Assembly (NCBI GenBank): GCA_021372535.1
Contig: JAJFUH010000076.1
Coordinates: forward strand, 1 to 11,656
Direction of reading: 5' to 3'
From: a bacterium
GTDB lineage: Bacteria > Latescibacterota > Latescibacteria > Latescibacterales > Latescibacteraceae
DNA: 11,656 nucleotides
Notes under the pieces: generated by a model
What the model saw: only the letters and a program-made list of their open reading frames with translations
The model's database searches: none
What the model was told of the DNA's origin: nothing
Shown here: piece after piece, positions 6,559 through 11,656 of the stretch
Position numbering within the stretch: the first letter of the stretch is position 1
How the letters are laid out: every line of letters begins with the position of its first letter
Program-made: the position numbers and the translations under genes

Positions 6559-6697
6559 CATTTCGGTGCTATGATCACTATTTCGCCTGGAGAGGGTGAA
6601 AACAATGTAAGAGAAGCTGTATGTCAGATAATTTTCATTTCAAGAGGTTCTGTAGTATTGCTCGGCGGATAAATAATGATACCAATAGCAGGAACAG

Positions 6698-6718
6698 ATG
6701 CCGAAACAAGTTCGGCAT
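6698..6718. repeat. Palindromic repeat (atgccgaa hairpin)
   Basis: ATGCCGAA (6698-6705) and TTCGGCAT (6711-6718) form an 8-bp hairpin with an ACAAG loop. It has the look of a widespread intergenic palindrome. No T-tract follows on either strand. Confidence 0.5.
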
Positions 6719-6753
6719 GACGTCATCCGATGTCACTGTTTAATCAAAGAATT

Positions 6754-6930
6754 CCTCAGAGTTTACTTCGGGGTAAAAAGCCCCCTTCCGTCACTTCGTG
6801 ACACCTTCCCCCGTATCGGGGGCAGGCAAATACCGAAGTCGTATCGATTTCCCTTACCCCTTTTTTTAGGTGGAAAGGGATTAAGGGTTAGGGAGCCCGA
6901 TCCGACACCTCGCAGTTTACTGCGGGGTAG
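6754..6930. repeat. Composite intergenic repeat block flanked by a 22-bp direct repeat
   Basis: The block is bracketed by two direct copies of a 22-bp unit, 6754-6775 and 6908-6929, matching at 19 of 22 positions (cctc, then agtttact, then cggggta). The right copy folds into an 8-bp stem with a ttta loop. Inside are the hairpins gtcac-ttc-gtgac (6790-6802) and cccccg-tat-cggggg (6808-6822), and a C-rich/G-rich stretch (6851-6896) with ccctta and taaggg arms. It looks like a mosaic of short mobile or palindromic repeats, related in style to 1447-1547. Confidence 0.5.
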
Positions 6931-7055
6931 TTCATTCGCCGAAGCAATACGATTATGTATCCCGTTTTTCCCCGTTATGACACGCAGGTAATTTCCACAG
7001 GCCTTATTAAGGCTTATGAAGAAGATTATACTGAAACGGTTTCGGGATAATGGTC

Positions 7056-7076
7056 ATGCCGGACGTGGCCCGGCAT
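7056..7076. repeat. Palindromic repeat (atgccgg hairpin)
   Basis: ATGCCGG (7056-7062) and CCGGCAT (7070-7076) pair around a 7-nt loop, about 75 bp past the bshA stop. There is no T-tract on the minus strand, so termination is uncertain. Confidence 0.4.
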
Positions 7077-7150
7077 CGTTAATCTTATAAAGATGCAGCA
7101 CTAATACACTATCGCCGGGGAATGCCGGCCCGCAGCCGGTGATCGTTTTC

Positions 7151-8281
7151 TCAGGCGATCCCCTCCCTGAGAACCTTCCGGTAGAGCGCTTCGTACCGGT
7201 CGACGATTTTATCCACATGGTACTCTTCGATGACGCGCTCTCTTCCCTGCTGTCCCATATTTTTTGCCAGCTCAGGGCTACTGAGAATTCTGAGACAGCC
7301 ATCGACCATTGCGGAAATATCGCCCACGGGGAACAACAGTCCGGCAGCGCCATCCCCGAGAAATCCATCCATTCCGCTTCCCGATGTGCCGGCGACGGGA
7401 ACCTCGCAGCTCATGGCCTCGAGCGCGGTCAGCCCGAAGCTTTCGTGCTCCGAGAGGAGCAGATAGAGATCGGCGAGGGGAATGATGCTGCTGACATCTT
7501 CCTGCCTTCCGAGGAAATGCACACGGTCGACAATCCCCTTCTGCTCAGCGAGTATACGGGCGTTTTCTTTTTCCGGGCCGCTGCCGACAAGAATGAGATG
7601 GGCCTTCATATGCTTCACGACGCCATCGAAAACCTCGATGATATCCTGTACCCGTTTGACCGGCCTGAAGTTTGAAATATGCATGAGAATTTTTTCGTCC
7701 GGTTGAGCGAAACATGCCCGGCACATGGATGGCTGGGGTTTAAAACGGTCGGGATCGACGAAGTTGGGTATCACCTCGATCTTTTTATCCACGGTAAACC
7801 GGTACAGCGTCTGGTTTCTCAGATACTGCGAAACAGCGGTAACCGCGTCCGATTCCTCGATGGAAAACCGTGTGATATCATAGTAGGAAGGGTCCATGCC
7901 GACGAGAGTTATATCGGTGCCGTGCAGGGTGGTGATGACGGGCAGTATTTTTTTACGCTCGATCACTTTTTTTGCCAGATATGCGCTTGTGGCATGAGGA
8001 ATGGCATAGTGGACATGGAGGAGGTCGAGTTCCTCACGGAGCGCAATCTGAGCCATTTTCGAGGCAAGCGAGAGACTGTAGGGGACATAATCGAACAGGG
8101 GATAATTGAACACCTGAACTTCATGGAAGTAGACATTCTCGACAAACTCGGTAAGACGGTAGGGAAGCGCCGTGGTGATAAAATGGATTTTATGTCCCCG
8201 TCCCGCAAGCCGCCTGCCGAGCTCGGTGGCGACCGTTCCGCTGCCGCCGTACGTTGGATAACAGGTAATGCCGATGTTCAT
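7151..8281 (-). CDS. bshA: N-acetyl-alpha-D-glucosaminyl L-malate synthase BshA
   Basis: A 376-residue GT4-type glycosyltransferase of GT-B fold. It catalyses the first step of bacillithiol synthesis, joining GlcNAc from UDP-GlcNAc to L-malate, in the cytoplasm. Signatures: CYPTYGGSGTVATELG at 7-22, HVHYAIPHA at 89-97, TTLHGTDITLVG at 117-128, SNFRPVKR at 203-210, VGSGPE at 232-237, and the E-x7-E pair E280/E288 in ESFGLTALE. The length is normal for the family. At 299-310, where the family usually has a GGIPEV-type stretch, this protein has TSGSGMDGFLGD, so the Pro-Glu pair is absent. It lies 73 bp downstream of bshB on the same strand and is probably co-transcribed. The start ATG at 8281 is preceded by a GGGGGA Shine-Dalgarno about 10 nt away. 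No bshC is in the window. Confidence 0.93.
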   Translation of the reverse strand: MNIGITCYPTYGGSGTVATELGRRLAGRGHKIHFITTALPYRLTEFVENVYFHEVQVFNYPLFDYVPYSLSLASKMAQIALREELDLLHVHYAIPHATSAYLAKKVIERKKILPVITTLHGTDITLVGMDPSYYDITRFSIEESDAVTAVSQYLRNQTLYRFTVDKKIEVIPNFVDPDRFKPQPSMCRACFAQPDEKILMHISNFRPVKRVQDIIEVFDGVVKHMKAHLILVGSGPEKENARILAEQKGIVDRVHFLGRQEDVSSIIPLADLYLLLSEHESFGLTALEAMSCEVPVAGTSGSGMDGFLGDGAAGLLFPVGDISAMVDGCLRILSSPELAKNMGQQGRERVIEEYHVDKIVDRYEALYRKVLREGIA

Positions 8282-8354
8282 AACGATTCATTCCCCCTGC
8301 GCTGTGTTGACTCCCGTTCCGCGAAGACGCGATCTTCCTGTACACTGTGACTCT

Positions 8355-9092
8355 TCACCGCCGTCCCTGTCCGGGAATCAGGGCGCGCAGACCGATTTCG
8401 CTGACAAGGTCCTGAATCTCGACCGGCGAATCCATGCGGAAACCCTCGGCGTAATCGGTGTGAATCCTGGAGCCGTGATACCGCATCCGGGCTTCGATCT
8501 CACGCGAGAACCGCTCCGACGAGATATAGGTGGGCAGCCCTTCCTGATCGGGATTGTGAACCTGGCTCCGGTAGCAGGATACCGCTTTCATCTTACGGTC
8601 GAACTGGTCGGTTATATCGACAATGATGGTCGGAATGACCTCATAATATTCCATCACATAGAGAATCTTGTTCGGCCTGTGTGGCGGCTGTCCCGTATCG
8701 TACCGAGCAAGGCCCGAGGTGAAACACGATTCCCTGACCAGCATTGAGGTATGGGTATGGTCGGGGTTACGGTTGTTGGAACCATGGGTTATGACGATAT
8801 AGGGACGATACTCCCTGAGCGCCTCGACAACCCGTTTCCGGTTTGCAGCCGTGTTTTCGACAGCGGCATCGGGAAATCCGAGATTCGCCCGCACATCGAC
8901 GCCCAGTATCTCCGCCGCGCACGCCGCCTCACGTGAGCGCTGATCCACATCGCCCCTCGTGCTCATCTCCCCGCGGGTAAAGTCCACGATGCCGGCATGG
9001 TACCCCTGATCTTTAAGCCTGATGAGCGTTCCGCCGCAGAGTATCTCGGCATCGTCCGGGTGCGCCATCATACAGAGTACATCCAGCTCCAT
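8355..9092 (-). CDS. bshB1: N-acetylglucosaminyl-malate deacetylase BshB1 (PIG-L/LmbE-type)
   Basis: A 245-residue zinc-dependent deacetylase of the PIG-L/LmbE family, which removes acetate from GlcNAc-malate in the second step of bacillithiol synthesis. The zinc site is readable: AHPDDAE at 10-16 supplies H11 and D14, and NPDH at 109-112 supplies H112. Other family blocks are TRGEMSTRG (39-47), AAEILGVDVRANLGFPDA (59-76) and YRSQVHNPDQEG late in the chain. Usual family members read HPDH where this one reads NPDH; that first His is implicated in catalysis in the related MshB, so activity may be altered. The start ATG at 9092 has AAGGA about 7 nt upstream. It is the first gene of a likely bshB-bshA operon from a promoter at 9135-9163. 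It could act on a related sugar conjugate, but adjacency to bshA favours BshB1. Confidence 0.9.
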   Translation of the reverse strand: MELDVLCMMAHPDDAEILCGGTLIRLKDQGYHAGIVDFTRGEMSTRGDVDQRSREAACAAEILGVDVRANLGFPDAAVENTAANRKRVVEALREYRPYIVITHGSNNRNPDHTHTSMLVRESCFTSGLARYDTGQPPHRPNKILYVMEYYEVIPTIIVDITDQFDRKMKAVSCYRSQVHNPDQEGLPTYISSERFSREIEARMRYHGSRIHTDYAEGFRMDSPVEIQDLVSEIGLRALIPGQGRR

Positions 9093-9134
9093 ATCATTCC
9101 TTTCCGTATATCATCACTGTCGCACAATGCATGA

Positions 9135-9163
9135 AAAATAGGATAAACGTCAAATAAAAGCAA
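9135..9163 (-). promoter_or_regulatory. Putative promoter of the bshB-bshA unit
   Basis: On the minus strand TTGCTT (9163-9158) and TATTTT (9140-9135) are separated by 17 bp. The predicted start is near 9128, with a leader of about 36 nt to the bshB ATG. The match to sigma-70 consensus is moderate. Confidence 0.4.
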
Positions 9164-9309
9164 GCGCCGAACGGATGGAGGATTCACTGTATTGAGAATG
9201 TGTTGACGAAAGTAGAATCTCTCCTGTATACAAACAATAAAAATCTTGTTTTTATTCAATAAATAGGCTATTCTAAACATTATGGATTAGCATAAATGAT
9301 ATAAATATT

Positions 9310-9921
9310 TTGGATTACATCATTACTAGTAGTGAAATGACAGATATGACAGATATAATAGAGACTCTTGAACTTTTCGACGAAAAGTCTGGTCATCTAC
9401 TCGAACTCTCACTTTCGCAAGAAATATCTAAGAGTTACAACGCGTCAGTGCGATGGAATCGAGAACAGGGCTGGACCAGCAAGTTCGCTGGACCAAATGG
9501 TGAGTCTGTTGACGCTTTTATTCTAACACTTAGACTTTTTATTCAGGATAACGAACCGATCTCACTTCGACGAATGAGAGATCTTTATCGGAAAGCCCCA
9601 ATTGAACCGGTGTTGGCGGATCAGTTTGATGATGTGTGCACTGAGCTGAACACCTTTCTTGATAGCGAGACACATCTCGCAATTGATGATGATAGACAAC
9701 TGACCTACCGGGATATTTTCGAGTTTTTTATCTATGGATCGCTGGCACATACAAACACTCCCCAAAAACGTGACATTTTTAAATCTCTGCATAATGGCGA
9801 ATGGTTTTCTCTATTTCAGGCTCACTTTACTGATGTTCTTAGATCATTTGTTCTTACACTTTCTTCGCTGAGAAGTATAAACGATGAAGTATTGCGGCTA
9901 CTTAAAGGAACTTCATCATAA
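9310..9921 (+). CDS. Hypothetical protein, AT-rich orphan gene
   Basis: A 203-codon frame from TTG at 9310; the ATG at 9337 (194 residues, MTDMTDIIETLELF) is an equally possible start, and neither has a clear Shine-Dalgarno. The product is soluble, with no signal peptide or membrane helix. It is rich in Asp, Glu, Leu and Phe, and looks mostly helical. Blocks that stand out are GPNGESVDAFILTLRLFIQD (about 63-82) and DIFEFFIYGSLAHT. I do not recognise the family. Base composition is clearly more AT-rich than bshA/bshB and the DUF4159 genes, and it sits beside toxin-antitoxin genes, so recent transfer is plausible. It stands alone on the plus strand with about 220 bp before it, and no promoter or terminator is obvious. 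Confidence 0.75.
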   Translation: MDYIITSSEMTDMTDIIETLELFDEKSGHLLELSLSQEISKSYNASVRWNREQGWTSKFAGPNGESVDAFILTLRLFIQDNEPISLRRMRDLYRKAPIEPVLADQFDDVCTELNTFLDSETHLAIDDDRQLTYRDIFEFFIYGSLAHTNTPQKRDIFKSLHNGEWFSLFQAHFTDVLRSFVLTLSSLRSINDEVLRLLKGTSS

Positions 9922-9945
9922 AAAACCAGGAAATCGAAATATTTG

Positions 9946-9974
9946 TTGGATTTTTTCCTTTTCTCGGGTAAAAA
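9946..9974 (+). promoter_or_regulatory. Putative promoter of the toxin-antitoxin operon
   Basis: TTGGAT (9946-9951) and TAAAAA (9969-9974) with a 17-bp spacer. The predicted start is near 9981, about 37 nt before the antitoxin ATG. The -10 is weak. No clear operator dyad was found over it. Confidence 0.3.
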
Positions 9975-10017
9975 AGTGTTATTTTATTGGCTGTAAACGA
10001 TTGACCGGGAGAGTGCT

Positions 10018-10230
10018 ATGGCAACGGTAACGATTGACGAAGAGAGACTGAAGGATTTGCTGAAATCAGCTCTCGTCGAGGCCCTCGAAGAACACCGTGA
10101 GCTCGTGCAGAACATTGTGGAAGAAGCCATGGAAGATATTGGTCTTGCACATGCCATCGGGCATGGGCTTGGAAGCGAATCTGTCTCTCGTGAGGAAGTA
10201 TTCGCGATATTGGAGGAGGCCGGAGAGTGA
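10018..10230 (+). CDS. Putative type II antitoxin partner of the RelE/ParE-like toxin
   Basis: A 70-residue acidic protein with an N-terminal amphipathic stretch (EERLKDLLKSALVEALEEH) and a C-terminal acidic tail (SREEVFAILEEAGE). It is called an antitoxin from position: its TGA overlaps the GTG start of the following toxin gene (10227-10230), giving translational coupling. The ATG at 10018 is preceded by GGGAGAG, a good ribosome-binding site. I see no ribbon-helix-helix, Phd or HTH signature, so DNA binding and autoregulation are unproven. A middle segment rich in Gly and His (LAHAIGHGLGSE) is unusual for a short antitoxin. Confidence 0.75.
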   Translation: MATVTIDEERLKDLLKSALVEALEEHRELVQNIVEEAMEDIGLAHAIGHGLGSESVSREEVFAILEEAGE

Positions 10231-10493
10231 AGGTCGAGTTCAGGGCGAGCTTTGCCAAAGACCTCAGAAGCGTTAAAGATAAAGGGATGTTGAAGTCTGT
10301 CAAAGATGTTATTGAATCTGTCGAAAAGGCACCTTCTTTATCGGCGATTCAGAATCTGAAGAAACTTGAAAGCGGAGGCAGTTTCTATCGTATAAGAACA
10401 GGCGATTTCCGCGTAGGCATCTCGTTTATGAATGACACGGTTATCTTTATAAGGTTTCTGAACCGTAAAGACATATACAAATACTTTCCATGA
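10227..10493 (+). CDS. RelE/ParE-superfamily toxin
   Basis: An 88-residue basic protein typical in length for RelE/ParE toxins. It has the expected order: an N-terminal beta strand with KVEFRASFAKDLRSVKD, two helices (about 15-50), then the central strands LESGGSFYRIRTGDFRVGIS (about 50-69) and the C-terminal FIRFLNRKDIYKYFP. The YRIRxGDFRV block and the RKDIYKYFP ending are family hallmarks carrying the basic and Tyr residues used by RelE-type ribonucleases. It is likely a ribosome-dependent mRNA interferase neutralised by the product of the overlapping upstream gene; a gyrase-targeting ParE role cannot be excluded. The start is GTG at 10227. No terminator is evident downstream. Confidence 0.88.
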   Translation: MKVEFRASFAKDLRSVKDKGMLKSVKDVIESVEKAPSLSAIQNLKKLESGGSFYRIRTGDFRVGISFMNDTVIFIRFLNRKDIYKYFP

Positions 10494-10576
10494 TGTGAAC
10501 ACACACGATAAACTCCATCCGTTATGTTCCCCTGAAATGATTTTTAGTATCCTTCTCATGACCATTGTTTCCGTTC

Positions 10577-10605
10577 TTGATATTGCAGCGTTATGACGTT
10601 ATAAT
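10577..10605 (+). promoter_or_regulatory. Near-consensus promoter giving a leaderless transcript
   Basis: TTGATA (10577-10582), a 17-bp spacer and a perfect TATAAT (10600-10605). The A of the ATG at 10612 is 7 nt past the -10 box, which is where transcription normally begins. There is no Shine-Dalgarno before the ATG, in keeping with a leaderless mRNA. Confidence 0.65.
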
Positions 10606-10611
10606 TATATC

Positions 10612-10845
10612 ATGAGCAATCGAGTGAAAAGAGCAGCGGTTTATTTCGATTCTCAGCTTCACCACGCACTCCGTATCAAGGCGGCCAATACCGATCGCAG
10701 CATTTCCGAACTGGTGAATGATGCCATTCGTCTGAGTCTGGCGGAAGATATGGAGCATATCGGGGTCTTTAAAGAGCGCGCCGATGAGCCCGGTCTTTCT
10801 TTTGAGGATATCCTGAAGGAGCTCAGGCACGGTGGGAAGATATAA
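10612..10845 (+). CDS. Ribbon-helix-helix (CopG-like) antitoxin, orphan
   Basis: A 77-residue protein. Residues 7-46 (RAAVYFDSQLHHALRIKAAN, then TDRSISELVNDAIRLSLAED) match the ribbon-helix-helix fold: an N-terminal DNA-contacting strand followed by two helices for dimerisation. The C-terminal part (FKERADEPGLSFEDILKELRHGGKI) resembles the toxin-binding tail of antitoxins in this group, which normally precede a RelE-type toxin gene. No toxin frame follows in the next 270 bp, and the upstream toxin (10227-10493) already has its own partner. It may be a remnant of a lost pair, a solo repressor, or an anti-addiction module. Translation probably starts from a leaderless message. Confidence 0.85.
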   Translation: MSNRVKRAAVYFDSQLHHALRIKAANTDRSISELVNDAIRLSLAEDMEHIGVFKERADEPGLSFEDILKELRHGGKI

Positions 10846-11030
10846 TCTCCCATAAAGCCTTTTACAGCCGATCGATTCCGGTGTCAGAACCGATAAAAAA
10901 CATTTGTATCCGGTATATATCAGAAAACAGTTCACCACAAAGGCACACAGGCGCAAAGCGGCATAATAGATTATCAATACTATCTTCAGCGGCAATTAAT
11001 CGTTGATATCTAAAAAGATATAAAATAACA

Positions 11031-11070
11031 AAATCCGCGTAAATCCGCCCGATCCGCGTAAATCCGCGTT
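11031..11070. repeat. Short tandem repeat of an aaatccgcgt unit
   Basis: Four consecutive units of 9-10 bp: aaatccgcgt, aaatccgccc, gatccgcgt, aaatccgcgt. A very similar stretch occurs at 3324-3352. It lies just upstream of the -10-like TATAAT (11076-11081) and about 50 bp before the next gene. It could be an intergenic repeat or affect that promoter. Confidence 0.55.
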
Positions 11071-11116
11071 CTCTCTATAATCGGGTCATATCCCAACTTC
11101 TGAAAAGGAAACGGTC

Positions 11117-11656
11117 ATGAGGTATGCGGCAGTGCTTCTCGTTCTGCTCACGGTATCCGGCGCCGGAGCTGTGATGGGCAAACCCCTCGAAGCATATATC
11201 TCCGAAGCGCAGTCGAAACAAAGCCCGGAAGAGATCGACCAGGCGGTGGAGATCATGCAGAAAGCGCTTGAAGAATATCCCGGTAATCCGACAGCCATGG
11301 CGTATCTCGGCGGGTACATCGGCATACAGTCCGGTCATGCTTCCTCGGCGGGAAACATGAACGACGCCGGGCGGCTTGTAACAACGTCGTTCGAATATCT
11401 GGACAAGGCGCTTGCCCTCGATAAGGAAAACACCATCGCGCTGTTCTACCGGGGAATCATGGGAGTGAATGTTCCGGAATTCTTCGGCAGGCTCGACCAG
11501 AGCATCACCGATCTGGAAACCCTCCGGGACATGATCGTGAAGAATCCGGGCAGCGCTCCCGATATTATCCGTTTCTCAGCGCTCGTGGCTTTGGGCGACG
11601 GTTACGATAAAAAGGGTGAGCAGCAAAAGGCTCTCGAAACATGGCGGAACGTTGTG
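11117..11656 (+). CDS. Secreted tetratricopeptide-like protein (3' end beyond window)
   Basis: 180 codons are visible from ATG 11117, with AAAAGGAAA as a good ribosome-binding site and no stop before the window ends. Residues 1-20 form a Sec-type signal peptide (basic start, AAVLLVLLTVSGAGAVMG), with cleavage likely near residue 18-20 and no lipobox. The mature part has TPR-style helix pairs: IDQAVEIMQKALEEYPGNPT (40-59), FEYLDKALALDKENTIALFY (about 91-110) and LGDGYDKKGEQQKALETWRN (about 159-178). It is probably a periplasmic protein-interaction scaffold. Its partner is unknown, and it is not obviously linked to the preceding toxin-antitoxin genes. Confidence 0.85.
   Translation, partial: MRYAAVLLVLLTVSGAGAVMGKPLEAYISEAQSKQSPEEIDQAVEIMQKALEEYPGNPTAMAYLGGYIGIQSGHASSAGNMNDAGRLVTTSFEYLDKALALDKENTIALFYRGIMGVNVPEFFGRLDQSITDLETLRDMIVKNPGSAPDIIRFSALVALGDGYDKKGEQQKALETWRNVV

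Larger units (their letters stand above)
6562..7150. other. Repeat-rich intergenic region between bshA and copy 4
   Basis: No gene is supported in these 589 bp. They contain a perfect palindrome (6698-6718), a composite repeat block (6754-6930) and another palindrome (7056-7076). The copy 4 promoter must lie here or within the repeats but cannot be read convincingly. A plus-strand frame from 6698 is built from repeats and is not taken as a gene. Confidence 0.65.

Noticed and set aside
6698-6991. 97-codon plus-strand frame beginning MPKQVRHD
   Set aside because: It begins inside a palindromic repeat and runs through the composite repeat block, with no ribosome-binding site or protein family.
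7679-8350. 223-codon plus-strand frame opposite bshA
   Set aside because: It is a shadow of bshA, which has clear GT4 motifs on the other strand.
10591-10995. 134-codon minus-strand frame over the ribbon-helix-helix gene
   Set aside because: It is antisense to a recognisable antitoxin and has no supporting motifs.
1-11656. tRNA, rRNA, CRISPR array or insertion-sequence transposase
   Set aside because: I looked on both strands and saw no regularly spaced direct repeats, tRNA-like cloverleaf sequence or transposase motifs.

Overview
This window fits an uncultured Gram-negative bacterium, probably of the Fibrobacterota-Chlorobiota-Bacteroidota (FCB) type or a related candidate phylum. Three things point that way: inner-membrane anchored DUF4159 proteins of the kind often found beside ExbB/ExbD-like genes, a bacillithiol pathway (bshA, bshB) that many such lineages carry, and intergenic regions littered with short palindromic repeats. 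The phylum assignment is inference; no rRNA or tRNA gene is present.

Left part (1-6561): four tandem, same-direction (minus) paralogues of one long protein. Each has a short N-terminal tail, one membrane helix with a TonB-like Ser-Leu-His turn, a basic linker and a C-terminal DUF4159 domain. Copy 1 (1-1046) is cut by the window edge, copy 2 (1631-2878) is the most diverged, and copies 3 (3607-4857) and 4 (5296-6546) are near duplicates. The copies are 440-730 bp apart, and promoters or a terminator can be read in several of the gaps, so they look separately transcribed. Copies 1 and 2 each have a sigma-54-like -24/-12 promoter and, further upstream, a shared 40-bp dyad element that looks like an activator site. 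Copy 3 instead has a TTGACA-type promoter and a strong intrinsic terminator. No promoter was convincing for copy 4.

Middle (6562-9092): a repeat-rich, gene-free stretch, then the bacillithiol genes on the minus strand in the order bshB, bshA. BshA makes GlcNAc-malate and BshB deacetylates it. No bshC (final cysteine ligase) is in the window. Both proteins deviate at a usually conserved motif.

Right part (9093-11656): an AT-richer 203-codon orphan gene; a two-gene toxin-antitoxin operon with a RelE/ParE-like toxin; a lone ribbon-helix-helix antitoxin gene with a near-ideal promoter that places the transcript start on its ATG; a short-repeat region; and the 5' part of a secreted tetratricopeptide-like protein that runs off the window. 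This part looks like an accessory region next to conserved housekeeping genes.
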